From Cervus elaphus (lineage: Eukaryota > Chordata > Mammalia > Artiodactyla > Cervidae): a DNA stretch of 64,000 bases. Below, one piece after another: positions 32,691 to 43,599 of the stretch; position 1 is the first letter of the stretch; each line of letters opens with the position of its first letter. The notes beneath the pieces were generated by a model. It was not told where the DNA came from. It did no database searches and saw nothing but the letters and a program-made list of their open reading frames with translations. Where the stretch lies: positions 50,492,001-50,556,000 of the forward strand of contig NC_057835.1 of the NCBI RefSeq assembly GCF_910594005.1. Reading direction: 5' to 3'. Made by a program: the position numbers and the translations under genes.

Positions 32691-32830
32691 ATTTCTGAGC
32701 TTGTTTCTTTGGCAATATGGTAGCACTCTACTAGCATGTTTGTGGTGAGAATTGAGTGAGATCTGGTAGAAAAAACAAAATACAAAAATTCAGAGAACTG
32801 TTTTAGTTGCTAGGTGGATAGACTAGATTG

Positions 32831-33032
32831 AGGGCTGGTGAACTTCTATACAAGACCAGATAATAAATATTTATAGCACCAAAGACTGTTTTGTCTATCT
32901 TACAACTACTCAACTGTGCCGTTATAATATGAAAGCAGTCATAGGTAATATGTCAATGAAAGAAGGTGGCTGAGTTATGATAAATTTTATTCATGAAAAC
33001 AGGGGTCTGATCTATAATTTACTGACCCCTGG
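32831..33032. mobile_element. hAT-type (MER) element, second copy
   Basis: Opposite in orientation to 13264-13490: 'gggctggtgaacttctatac', 'accagataataaatatttat', 'ctactcaactgtgccgttat', 'gaaagcagtcataggtaata' and the end 'ataatttactgacccctg'. About 200 bp, near full length. Confidence 0.77.
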
Positions 33033-33294
33033 ACTACACAGTGAGTGCTCTAAGAGTTAAGAAGAGATAATGATTATTAACGAACTGGGAAAGTGTCTTC
33101 AAAGAAGAGAGGGAATGTACTATTTGTTTATTTTGGATTTTACTTTTTATCCAAGTTAAACATGCACAGAGTAGAAAGGGTCAACTTAGTTGGAGAGATT
33201 TACTATGAAAAAACATCAGCTTTCCCCATTCCCTTGTCTGGAAGCCAATTATTTTCAACTTCTGCTGATGCTTCTAGTATTAACCTTTAAGTAA

Positions 33295-33385
33295 CAGATA
33301 TATATACATATATACATATATATGTATATATATCTGTGTGTGTGTGTGTATGTGTGTGTGTGTGTGTATGTGTCTGTGTGTATAT
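33295..33385. repeat. compound (TA)n/(TG)n microsatellite
   Basis: An AT block with interspersed tac/tgt, roughly self-complementary (33297-33332), runs into (TG)n with ta and tc interruptions (33334-33384). It is likely length-polymorphic. Confidence 0.96.
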
Positions 33386-33824
33386 TTCTCCAAATTGATT
33401 TTTCAATTTCAGGTACTATCTATGGACTTTCTACTGCAGAAGATGGTGATTTCACACTTTTTCGCATACCCACCTCCCACTATATAAGCAACCTTGCAGT
33501 CACCCACCCTACTTACTAGCACAGTTACATTGTAATTTTGGTTAGGTCAGTTTTTAGTATTTACATGATTATGATAACTACACGTGTGACTCAGATCTGA
33601 ATTATATAGTAAGGCTATGGTTACTTAATCTTTTTCGTATAATGTTTTGTTTTCCCTGGGTTTAATCATTTCCTTTTCTTTTCCTTTGGTTAAGTTTCCT
33701 TTGTATTGCATTTACTGCTAACTTATCCTCAGCCTCTTTAGCAATTGTCCAATTATCTTCATAAATTATTCCCAAGCAGCAGATGCTCTTACAATTTTAT
33801 CTCCTGGAAGAATAATCACCTAGA

Positions 33825-34006
33825 CCAGTTGTTCTCAAGCTTGCACATTCATCAGAATTACTTGGAAGGCTCATTATAACACAGATTCCTTGGCCCCAGT
33901 CCCAAAAGACTCAAGTATTCTGAGGTAGGGATAGAACATTTTCACTTGTAACTAGTTCCCAGGTGATGCTAATGTTGAAAGCCCTGTTCCTCACTCTGAG
34001 AAGCCC
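33825..34006. mobile_element. MER5A-like hAT miniature element
   Basis: 'cagttgttctcaagcttgca', 'catcagaattacttggaagg', 'taacacagattccttggccc' and 'tagttcccaggtgatgctaa' closely follow MER5A, ending near 'cactctgagaag'. Nearly full length (about 180 bp). Confidence 0.78.
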
Positions 34007-34018
34007 TGGGCAAGGGCT

Positions 34019-34072
34019 ATATAGTTTGGACTGGATCCCTTCTTCATATAGTTTGGACTGGATCCCTTCTTC
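34019..34072. repeat. 27-bp perfect tandem duplication
   Basis: A 27-bp unit beginning atatagtttggactggatcc occurs at 34019-34045 and directly again at 34046-34072 with no mismatch. It sits just downstream of the MER5A element. Confidence 0.97.
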
Positions 34073-34209
34073 ATTGAACACAGCCACTAAGGCTGACATT
34101 GCCATTCACCATCATCATGGGAATTTCCAAGGCTTCCCTCCTGTGTTGCTACTGAAAAATCCAGAGCCATCTAAATTCTGATCCCTGTATATAACCTTCA
34201 GCTAACAGT

Positions 34210-34370
34210 GCCCAGCATTGTCAAATCAGTTCAGCATAACTTAGTGTGTTTTACCTTCTCTATATGTGAGCTTGTTTTAAGCAAGAACGGTGTCTATCAT
34301 CTTCATATCGCCCCATGCCCGGCACATAGGGAGAATCCAGAGCAAAGTGCTTGACTGATGATTTTCTTCC
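34210..34370 (+). repeat. L2 3' end
   Basis: 'tgtgagcttgttttaagcaa', 'aacggtgtctatcatcttca', 'ccccatgcccggcacatagg' match the L2 3' terminus, where 'cccagtgcctggcacatagt' is the hallmark. Confidence 0.5.
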
Positions 34371-35187
34371 TAGACTTTTACAAAAATATTTCTTTGTTCT
34401 CAGTATTCTGAGAAGAGGGACTGTTAACTAGTAACTTCATATAGAGGAAACAGATTTACCTAATTTTAACATCTTGCTTCAAAGTTACCCATGTGCATTT
34501 TCCCTGTTAAACGCTCCTTCTGTGTGTACGCAGTTGTTGAACATACACACAGTTGATATGTATTTATCGACTGTTTTGATAGGTCTGTACTTGTTGAGAG
34601 ACCTGGCACCATACCTCCTATACGAGGAGAGATTCCTGTAAGGAGCTCATTTTCTCCTAAGGGATGGGTTCAAGTTTGTTTGGGACTGATATAGAAAATC
34701 AAATGTTTAGTATAATTAAACACATTCACACTTAACACTGCAGTTTTCCATGATAAAACACAGTTGTCTGCCGGAAACTATATAGCAAGGGATGGCACAC
34801 AAGTTGCATGTGAGGCAAAAAATGCTATTAAAAAATTTATTTTTTCTATTACATAATTAATGACAAGGTCCACAGAGACCACCACGTGGATCACTGTGAA
34901 TCTTGTAAAGGAGTTCTGTCTTTCACCCCTTCACATCAATATCAAGGTGTGCTCTTACATCCAAATCTATAATAATAATCTGAAAAACACCAGAAGGAGA
35001 CTTAGCTGTAGACAACATCAGCTTTAAGATTTCATCCAGGGAACACATTACTATATTTACTTTCCTTTTCTTGTACAGCTGAAGGGGCATGTCAAACCCA
35101 CTTTGCATATAGGACGATAATATTGTACACACCTAGGAGCAAAGGCGTGGACCTATACACAGAAGACAATTAAGGCAAGGTAAGTTG
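34371..35187. other. no gene recognised
   Basis: A 69-codon minus-strand frame at 34923-35132 (containing IIIIDLDVRAHLDI) is not a protein I know. An aataaa on the minus strand near 34838 follows it, but no upstream exon is evident. Confidence 0.35.
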
Positions 35188-35403
35188 GGGCTTCCCTGGT
35201 GGCTCAGAGGATAAAGCATCTGCCTGCAATGTGGGAGACCTGGGTTCGATCCCTGGGTTGGGAAGATCCCCTGGAGAAGGAAATGGCAACCCACTCCAGT
35301 ACTCCTGCCTGGAGAATCCCATGGACAGAAGAGCCTGGCAGGCTATAGTCCACGGGGTCGCAAAGGGTCGGACACGACTGAGCGACTTCACTTTACTTTC
35401 ACT
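35188..35403 (+). mobile_element. Bov-tA SINE, low divergence, intact Pol III boxes
   Basis: It is close to my recollection of the Bov-tA consensus over its whole length. The B-box-like ggttcgatccc is at 35243-35253 and the A-box region ggtggctcagagg near 35200-35212. The tail reads 'gagcgacttcactttacttt'. Probably among the youngest SINEs here. No clear target duplication beyond a 5-bp taagt. Confidence 0.96.
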
Positions 35404-36169
35404 TTTAAGTGATAAACATGGTGATAGAACTGTGATCACCTTCCTTAAATGGAAGATACATCTCTGAGAGCAATGCCGGGTGTTGAATAGATGGACCATC
35501 ATTCCATCATTCACCACTGCCAAGTCCGTCTGTTTCATCTACACCGTATTGCAGCTGAATACATCTTATGAGTTATATAGCAGTTTCTTGAAGATGAAAT
35601 TCTGTGTTGCAACAGGCCAAATGTGTTTGCTGTAGGCCCATCTGTCTCAGTAGTGCTTGTTCACACACTAGCTATTTTTTCATACTTGAGGCTATTTATT
35701 GCACATAAATACCCTAAAGCACAAATAACAGGCAAGAATATTTTAGACAAACCCATGACATATATCAAAGTATTCAAAGAAAAGCAAATAAGTGGGCAGA
35801 ACTCTCTGTTGAGTGTCAATAACTTGTATCACTTACCAAAAATTTAATGGATGGCAACCCAAAGCTTTTAGTTCTCTTAAATCAAGGTGGTAGTGTGATG
35901 GATTAGGTATAAATCTGAATATGACACCTTTTCCAATGGGGTAAGCTATTTGCCTTAGAAAGTATAAAATCCCAAATCTATCCACATTTCACCCAGATAA
36001 GAATTGAAAACTTAAAATCATAGAATACCAGGATTGAAAGGAACATCAAAATTCATTGAATATATGTTTACGACCCTTTTAAAGTATTGAGACTTATGAT
36101 TTTTCTAGCATTTGATTGACTATTTCTTGTGACGGTGGGACCTTCCTGAGGCTATATTATGCTGTGTTC
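35404..36169. other. no gene or repeat recognised
   Basis: Contains a 74-codon + strand frame at 35623-35847 with no family resemblance. A short stretch at 36018-36060 ('catagaataccaggattgaa') has the wording of an old MIR-type repeat. Confidence 0.4.
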
Positions 36170-36330
36170 TTTCTCTCACTGGACTGTTTGATCATTCACA
36201 CATTTGTGCTATGTTGGAACGATTTAATCACTTAAGCCATTTGTATTGATTAAATGATTCTGGTGTCCCAGGAATTGTTCTAGGAGCTGAGATGTTTCCT
36301 GTACCATTAAGTATTCTTTTATTTAGAAGT
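36170..36330 (-). repeat. possible L2 fragment, antisense
   Basis: 'cccaggaattgttctaggag', 'ctgagatgtttcctgtacca' resemble antisense L2. High divergence. Confidence 0.35.
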
Positions 36331-36699
36331 ACCAAACTCAGACCAACTAACCCAAATGCATGATTTAAGCAAAAATATTTAAATAAAAATCTCATATTAG
36401 TGAAAAATCCATGAGTGGATCTGGTTGCGATGTGATTGGATTCTGGAGCTCAAATGACTTCATTAGAAGGAGGTTTTCATTTCTTTGCTCTCTTTTTCTC
36501 TATGCTGACTTCATTCACAAGCAGGCTTTCAACCTTGCAATGATAAACTTGCAAACATAGGTCAGGATCATATATTCTCAATTTTCCTGTAACTTTTCAG
36601 CTTGCCATCTGAAACCAGGATAAGTATAATTCTTCCTTTATATGACAGACTTCAACTATGATGTCTCTCCTTGAGTCTTTTGCTTTCCAAAGTGATTTC

Positions 36700-36800
36700 T
36701 CCATCCTTTCTATCTGTCCATAAAGATTATAGAGTTCTTTATGTCTAGTGCTTACTAAACATTTGAGTGGACAAGTGAATGAATGAATGAATGAACACCT
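36700..36800 (+). repeat. L2-like 3' end with (TGAA)n tail
   Basis: 'cttactaaacatttgagtgg' leads into aatgaatgaatgaatgaatg (36778-36797), the usual short-repeat tail of L2. Confidence 0.4.
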
Positions 36801-37455
36801 TTTCCAAGCTAATATATTGAATCATTTGGGGATCAAGTTTAATTGTGCTTAAAAGTTAACATTCTTTTCACTCCCCACAATGTCATTACTTTGTTTCCAG
36901 TTACATAAGCAGACAATAAGCAGACAAGCAAAAGCAGCAGCAAAATGTCACAATGCAGTGCGTGAGGAGCTGTAATAAAGGGCGCAACAAAGCTTGTGAA
37001 TAGGCCTTAATTAAATACTTGAGAAGTTTTCTGACCAGAGTTTGTCATTTACTACAGACTAGTAACAGATGGTGATGAGTAAATTTATAGGTAAATTAGA
37101 AAAAAAAAAATGTGTTTGAAAAGTTACATTTTCATCAGATTTTTATGCTTTTAAAGTTATATCCCCAATGAAATGGGCAGTGCTCAAACTATAGTACAGT
37201 GAATAGTGCCTTTTATTAATGTTTTTGTTCATTTCCTCTGATTTCCTCTTTTTTTAAAAGATAAAACTATGATTGAAATATAGTTGAAATTATATCTAGC
37301 ACTGGAGCTATGTGGTAAGATCCACATAGTCCTTGCCTCAGAGAATAGCATGAATTAAATAAATAGGGAGTCCTTCATGTTACAATGTTGGGAATAAGGA
37401 CGCACAAGTTTACTATGAGAGCCCCTTAGAGAGTCTGTGGGGAAGGTGGGGTTAG

Positions 37456-38715
37456 AGAAGTAACCTCCCAGAATATTGGAAATAAAAGCAAAAATAAACA
37501 AATGGGACCTAATGAAACTTAAAAGCTTTTGCACAACAAAGGAAACTATAAGCAAGGTGAAAAGACAGCCCTCAGATTGGGAGAAAATAATAGCAAATGA
37601 AGCAACAGACAAAGGATTAATCTCAAAAATATTCAAGCAACTCCTGCAGCTCAATTCCAGAAAAATAAATGACCCAAACAAAAAATGGGCCAAAGAACTA
37701 AACAGACATTTCTCCAAAGAAGACATACAGATGGCTAACAAACACATGAAAAGATGCTCAACATCACTCATTATCAGAGAAATGCAAATCAAAACCACAA
37801 TGAGGTACCATTACACGCCAGTCAGGATGGCTGCTATCCAAAAGTCTACAAGCAATAAATGCTGGAGAAGGTGTGGAGAAAAGGGAACCCTCTTACACTG
37901 TTGGTGGGAATGCAAACTAGTACAGCCGCTATGGAAAACAGTGTGGAGATTTCTTAAAAAGCTGGAAATAGAACTGCCATATGACCCAGCAATCCCACTT
38001 CTGGGCATACACACCGAGAAAACCAGATCTGAAAGAGACATGTGAACCCCAATGTTCATCGCAGCACTGTTTATAATAGCCAGGACATGGAAGCAACCTA
38101 GATGCCCATCAGCAGACGAATGGATAAGGAAGCTGTGGTACATATACACCATGGAATATTACTCAGCCATTAAAAAGAATTCATTTGAGTCAGTTCTAAT
38201 GAGATGGATGAAACTGGAGCCCATTATACAGAGTGAAGTAAGCCAGAAAGATAAAGAACATTATAGCATACTAACACATATATATGGAATTTAGAAAGAT
38301 GGTAATGATAACCCTATATGCAAGACAGAAAAAGAGACACAGATGTACAGAACAGACTTTTGGACTCTGTGGGAGAAGGCGAGGGTGGGATGTTTCGAGA
38401 GAACAGCATCGAAAAATGTATATTATCTATAGTGAAACAGATCACCAGCCCAGGTTGGATGCATGAGACAAGTGCTCGGGCCTGGTGCACTGGGAAGACC
38501 CAGAGGAATCGGGTGGAGAGGGAAGTGGGAGGGGGGATCGGGATGGGGAATACATGTAACTCCATGGCTGATTCATGTCAATGTATGACAAAACCCACTA
38601 CAATATTGTAAAGTAATTACAATATTGTAAAGTAATTAGCCTCCAACCAATAAAAATAAATGAAAAAAAAAAAAAAAAAAGAAAGCCAAAGGAGGAAAAA
38701 AACAAAAAAAGAAGT
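37456..38715 (+). mobile_element. young 5'-truncated ruminant L1 with target duplication
   Basis: About 1.2 kb of L1: the ORF2 C-terminal region (from 'cccagaatattggaaataaa'), a full 3'UTR ('ttggatgcatgagacaagtg', 'tcatgtcaatgtatgacaaa') and an A-rich tail at 38663-38708. The repeat agaagtaacc at 37456-37465 and again just after the tail (about 38711-38720) marks target-primed insertion. The A-tail after the stop is interrupted by gaaagccaaagg. A 19-bp block, acaatattgtaaagtaatt, is duplicated in tandem at about 38600-38637. Confidence 0.96.
37476..38294 (+). pseudogene. L1 ORF2 C-terminal fragment with one stop
   Basis: The frame encodes roughly the last 270 residues of L1 ORF2p: the post-RT region (WDLMKLKSFCTTKETISKVK), the cysteine-rich zone near 37860-37910, and the terminal blocks WKQPRCPSADEW, YYSAIKKN and SEVSQKDKEH. 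The endonuclease and reverse-transcriptase domains are missing through 5' truncation. One in-frame TGA at 38043-38045 splits it; the frame then continues unbroken to 38294. No frameshift is seen, unlike every other LINE copy here. Confidence 0.93.
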
Positions 38716-38874
38716 AACCAGTAGTGGGATAAACAAGAACTGTATACCATCTTTTGTGTCACTGTCTGTTAGAGGAAACCTCAAACAGTACAGCTTAAGC
38801 TGAAATATTTCACAGATATCTTAGTACATCAGATAATTTAATCTTTATTATACTTTACTCTTTGACACAGCAAT

Positions 38875-39125
38875 AATTAACTGGGCTTTACTCAGTACTT
38901 ATCCTCTGCCAGCACTATAAATTAGTCCTTTACATTAATTAATTCATTTTATCTTTGTGACAATCTATATAGTATTATTATATGTTATTAGTCAAATTTC
39001 ATAGATGAAGTCTCAGAAAGGTTAAGCAACTTGTTCAAAGTTACATGGCTAATAAGAGGCAGAGCTGGAATACCAATCCAGGCACTTGATTCTCAGGGTT
39101 ATACTCTGTACCATATCCCTTGCCT
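38875..39125 (-). repeat. MIR SINE, antisense
   Basis: 'catagatgaagtctcagaaa', 'ggttaagcaacttgttcaaa', 'ggcagagctggaataccaat' and 'ccaggcacttgattctcagg' are the reverse complement of MIR core and head. Confidence 0.75.
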
Positions 39126-39930
39126 TGAAATATCATATGGTCTCATGGAGTTCATTTTGGTTGGATTTGATGGCAAGGTATCATGGACATTAACATGCAC
39201 AATTTTTCTTTAGTGGCTGAAGTTTTACTTTTTTCCTGGCTCAAAATGGTCAGGTCTGTCTCCTTTAATAAGAGTCTTCTTCAAGGAGAATCCTCAGGCA
39301 CACATGCAGAAAGATGTCTAGGGAATGCAAGTGTTGTGATTAGTCCTACCTGTTGATTACACATGATCTGACATGTCTGAATCTCAAGCCTGGATCCAGT
39401 TGGAGCCCTTGCTAAGCAATTTATAGACTTTGGGTAGAGAAGAAACACGTATCAGTATCTACATTGTGCCCAGATAAGCCTCTTTTCAAACTGATGAATA
39501 AAAAGTGTATAGGGAATATCTTACTAATTGGGTTTATAGAGGTGTCACCCATTCACTCAGAATGCTAGTAATTTCTGGTCTTGGCCACTGTTTTCCTCAG
39601 TGTGAACACAGGCCAGACCTTTCTGACTAATGCTAGGATTAACCAGTTGATCCTGGTCTTTTTCTGCATGGAAGTCTGTTATGTGTTGATACTCACTAGC
39701 GCATAGAAACATGGCTGAAGGTTGATGGAGACATTGTTCCCTCCCTTGGCACACCCTTCCAGACCTATTTAAACCATACCACCTCACAAAATCTTACTGC
39801 ATCAACAGAATCTGCTCTAACCCTTCTGGCTTCCAGGTGTTTTTCTGTCTCACTTTAGAGTGACTGTAGCCTAGTCAGGGTTTGTAGCTCAATCCAGGCT
39901 TCTCAAGCTCGGTACAGTAGATACTTGGGC
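39126..39930. other. no gene or repeat recognised
   Basis: Ordinary sequence between two old repeats. A 76-codon minus-strand frame at 39557-39787 has no family resemblance. Confidence 0.4.
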
Positions 39931-39935
39931 TGGAT

Positions 39936-39965
39936 ATATATATATATATATATTTTTTTTTTTTT
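39936..39965. repeat. (TA)n followed by T-run
   Basis: A dozen ta units run into about 13 T residues directly beside a MER20 element. Confidence 0.95.
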
Positions 39966-39968
39966 GGT

Positions 39969-40172
39969 GAGGGCTGTGCTTTCAAGGCTGTTTAGCTGCA
40001 CCTCTGCCTTCTATCCGCTAGGTGCCAGCACACACCCCTTGCCCCTGCCCCCTCCCCATCCTCTACTCCCGCTCCTAAAGAAAGATCTCTGCTTGTGACG
40101 ATCAGAAATGCTTGCAGACATTGCCAAATGTTCTGGGGGAGCAAAATGTTCTCTAGTTGGGACCACCAACCT
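39969..40172 (-). mobile_element. MER20 hAT-Charlie element, antisense
   Basis: 'tatccgctaggtgccagcac', 'ttgtgacgatcagaaatgct', 'tgcagacattgccaaatgtt' and 'gggggagcaaaatgttctct' match the reverse complement of MER20 as I recall it (219 bp). MER20 copies have been linked to endometrial gene regulation in placental mammals. No function is implied for this copy. Confidence 0.7.
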
Positions 40173-40449
40173 ATGCCAAAAAATTTTAGTTTAAAATGTT
40201 CTGCCATATAATTTTCTAGTTGTCCTCATTCATGTTTCCTCAACAAGATGGCAGATCTCTGAGACAGAAGCATTATTCTATCGCTTTGTTCTTTCAAATG
40301 TGAAGACAAAGAGAAAAGGAAGGTCAGCTAACTCAATACCCGTTGAGTGCCAACCAGTGATTTTTCCAAGTGTGATGCATATGCCATTCCATCAGTTCTT
40401 TCTAGAAATCTTTATTGAGTGCCTACTTAACCGTATGGTCCTTGAGAGG

Positions 40450-40650
40450 CAGCATTCAAATTCCAGCTCATCTGCTTAACGTGACCTTGAGTAACACTTC
40501 ATCTCTGAGTGTCTCAGTTTTTTGGTCTGTGAAGTGGGGTAGTATGCTCACCCACCCCATGAGGCTCTGAGGATTACACAGATTGAAATGTTTAAAACAT
40601 TTAGAACATGATCTGGCAACATGTTGTATAAATGTCTGCTGAGCATTAAC
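40450..40650 (+). repeat. MIR SINE
   Basis: 'gcattcaaattccagctcat', 'cgtgaccttgagtaacactt', 'tgaggctctgaggattacac' and 'gaacatgatctggcaacatg' follow MIR from the middle to the 3' end. Confidence 0.68.
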
Positions 40651-40774
40651 TGTCTCTGTGACTACATGTCCAGCATGAATTTGGTGCTGAGAACTCGGCA
40701 ATGGAGTTCTTGTTCTCATGGAGCTTATATTCTAATCTGGTCTCCCACAACCTTCATAAAAACTATCTATAGAA

Positions 40775-40885
40775 TAACCAGGCCCCATTTCACTGGTGAG
40801 GGAAATGTAACTCGGTGAGAGGAAGTCAGTTGCTCAAGGTCACACAGCGAGCTACTGGGCCAAGACGTGAACTCCGCTGTGTCTG
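40775..40885 (-). repeat. MIR SINE fragment, antisense
   Basis: 'ccccatttcactggtgaggg', 'ttgctcaaggtcacacagcg' and 'agctactgggccaagacgtg' are the reverse complement of the MIR core. Together with the sense MIR at 40450 it forms an inverted pair about 125 bp apart. Confidence 0.68.
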
Positions 40886-42011
40886 GTGACAAAGTCACAT
40901 TGAATATTTAATAGAGTCTCAGTGCACTTGTCAGTGTCTAAACTGAAAAAGAAATTATTTCCCTTTTCCTTTATTCTTTCCTCTTTTTGTTTTCTCTTTC
41001 TTTCCCAAAGACCCTTGAAAACTTTCTTCTGAGGTTTACAAGTACATTTTGTTTCCCATTTCATGTTTGGGTATTTATTTCGCTTGTGACCATCCTGTTA
41101 TCTCTGCTGGTGAATCAATCCCAGTCCTGAGATACATGAAATTTCATTGAAAATGAAATGTCCACAGTGATTCATCTTTGCAGCAAATGGGTAATGTGTA
41201 CTTTGGGTTTTAAAAATAGAGATGAGTCAAGAAAATCATATGTTTCCTGTTTTAAAAAAAACTTTTCAAAGATTCGGGTGCCCCTCCACCCCTTACCATC
41301 AGATTAAACATGGTGACCATAATTGGGGTACACATCCAAAGAGAGCTGAAAATAGCTCATTCCTTTCCAATTTTAACAAGTAGAAATACTATTTATCAAA
41401 ATAATAATTTCAGCTATTTCTAGCCATGTTTCACGTCAGCTCAGGGACTCTCCCATGTGTCAATATTCCCCATCCGGGGTTTATCACCACAGGGAATGTG
41501 GTGGGTGGTTAGAGGATCCTTCTTCACTCTTCCTTGCTCTGTCTCTGGACGCAGGTAGCTGAGGCACTCAGGTCATGGACAAAGGCTGCCTTCTTGCTAA
41601 ATGGCTTTTGTGTTATTATTTTCCCAGGACTGTGCCCATGTGTATTTATGTGTGTGCCACTTCATAGTGGGTGTGACAGAAGAGCAGCAGCCAGGCTGGT
41701 TAGGCTGCAATCTGGAAAGCTGGAGGAAAAAACCGTGTGTTTTTCACCTCTCCAATCCATGCTTCAGCGGGAAGAACAGCCTGTTTGCTGTCACAGACTC
41801 CTTGTCCTTGGCTCATGCTGATGGCAACGAGACGTGGATTTTCAGGTTAATTGGAAAGAGTTTCACTTATTTGAATGGAATCTTATCAAAATGCATCCTG
41901 AAAGTACATCCTGGCCAAAACCTTCACTCTTTTGAGGTAAAGGTAAAAGAGAGAAAGTTTTCAGAAATTTCCTTGAGTTAAAAACTAGACTGTATATTCA
42001 CAATTCATCAG
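40886..42011. other. repeat-poor stretch, no gene recognised
   Basis: About 1.1 kb. A 126-codon + strand frame at 41601-41981 shows no domain, and its start has no supporting promoter or splice context. Confidence 0.45.
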
Positions 42012-42249
42012 TTGAGTTCAGTTCAGTCGCTCAGTTGTGTCCGACTCTTTGCGACCCCATGAACCGCAGCATGCCAGGCCTCCCTGTCCTTCACGAACTC
42101 CTGGAGTTTACTCAAACCCATGTCCATTGAGTTGGTGATGCCATCCAAGCATCTGTTGTCCCCTTCTCCTCCTGCCCTCAATCTTTCCCAGCATCAGGGT
42201 CTTTTCCAATGAGTCAGCTCTTCACATCACGTGGCCAAAGTATTGGAGA
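42012..42249 (-). mobile_element. BovB LINE 3' end, antisense
   Basis: The + strand starts 'gagttcagttcagtcgctca' and runs through 'gtgtccgactctttgcgacc', 'tcctgccctcaatctttccc' and 'aatgagtcagctcttcacat' to 'aaagtattggaga'. It is 5'-truncated to about 240 bp. The lead-in matches Bov-tA tails, showing the 3' end SINEs share with BovB. Confidence 0.95.
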
Positions 42250-42342
42250 ATTCACAGTTACATCTTTGGAAAAAAGACTCGGTGCGCAGTGACCTTGTAG
42301 GTCTATCTTTGTGAACAAAGAGCTTATCCAGAAGAGCAAAAA

Positions 42343-42374
42343 AGGAAGGAAGGAAGGAAAGAAGAAAGAAAGGA
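42343..42374. repeat. short GGAA/GAAA purine run
   Basis: A 32-bp purine-only stretch of ggaa and gaaa units downstream of the BovB fragment. Confidence 0.9.
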
Positions 42375-43070
42375 TGAGAGGAAGAATGACTGCATGATTG
42401 ACACTAAAGACCAAATGCGGCAGCTGCGTTTCTAGAAGACTCTCTCTTCTCAGGACTGGTCACCACACACACTCCAGACTCTGAAATGCCCTCTTGGTTC
42501 CGTGCATCCCTGTCTGCTTCCCTCCTCATGCTGAGTCACACCTTAGTTCCAAGTCATGCCTCTTATCCAGGTCCCCAGATCTGCCCTCCTGTTCATCTCC
42601 AGACGGATGCTTGGCATCCGCAGCAGGTGTGTCCCACCACAGTATGGGAGCAGCCATGTGACATGGTGGTTCACTTATGCATTTACTCTCATTCCATGAT
42701 ATAAATTCTTTAAGGTGGTCTGTCAGCTGCCAAAACTGTTGAGAGAAGAGACAGGCAGTATTGTCCCTACCCCGCCTCACATGAAGAAAACATAATCTTG
42801 TCTCTGTCTTTACCCTGCCAAGTCTCGGTATGTATTTGGCACATTTAATATGTTTACTATCAGTTATAGCATGAATGATTCTGGATTTCCTACTTCACAC
42901 ACACACACACAGCACAAATACACCAAGAAAATACCAAATTTCCAATTATGAGCAGTCAGTTCTATGAGAAATACACTAACATTTAAAATACAGAAACTTC
43001 AGAAGACTGATTTAGAAACAGTACAGACTTGCTCTGCTTCAGGAGAAATAAGACACTACTGGAAGAAGTT
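42375..43070. other. no gene recognised; short (CA)n
   Basis: A (CA) run of six to seven units lies at 42897-42911. The rest shows no repeat or coding signal. Confidence 0.4.
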
Positions 43071-43285
43071 GGGTCTTCCCTGGTGGCTCAGTGGTAGAGA
43101 ACCCGCCTGACAATGCAGGAGATGCAGGTTCGATCCCTGGGTTGGGAAGATCCTCTGGAGAAGGAAATGGCAACCCACTCTAGTGTTCTTGCCTGGGAAA
43201 TCTCATGTATAGGGGAGCCTGATGGGTTACAGTCCATGGAGTCACAAAAGAGTCAGACACGACTGAGTGACTAAACAGTAGCAAG
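43071..43285 (+). mobile_element. Bov-tA SINE
   Basis: Complete from 'gggtcttccctggtggctca' to 'cgactgagtgactaaacagt', with an intact ggttcgatccc at 43127-43137. Confidence 0.95.
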
Positions 43286-43599
43286 GAGTTGCTAGAGATT
43301 GGCTGGCAGTGAGCAAGACATTCACAGGGGCAGATAGTTCACCAGCACCAAGCAACTTTCACTGACTCTGAATCTGCCCTTTATTTTCCCATCCCTGTGT
43401 CTCTGATGCATCTTTCTTCTCTTTACTCGCTCTTTAGCGATCCAGGTGAAATTCAGTTTCTCCCAAGATATTTCCTACTGGTTGTCTCTTTCCCTTCACA
43501 GAACCACCACTGCATGTTTGGTTGCTTCTGTGGTGATTGCAATGTCCCTTTCTGGAGTTTTCTGTATTTGACTTATTAGCCTTGAATCGAGAGGCTTTT

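Noticed and set aside
34923..35538. Possible processed pseudogene on the minus strand split by the Bov-tA at 35188
   Set aside because: Frames on the two sides of the SINE do not join into a protein I recognise, and there is no A-tail or target duplication around the supposed copy.
37355..38152. Two long minus-strand frames (147 and 113 codons) opposite the L1
   Set aside because: They are antisense shadows of the L1 ORF2 frame and have no independent support.
41601..41981. 126-codon plus-strand frame
   Set aside because: No domain or family; partly overlapped by another open frame; no exon signals.
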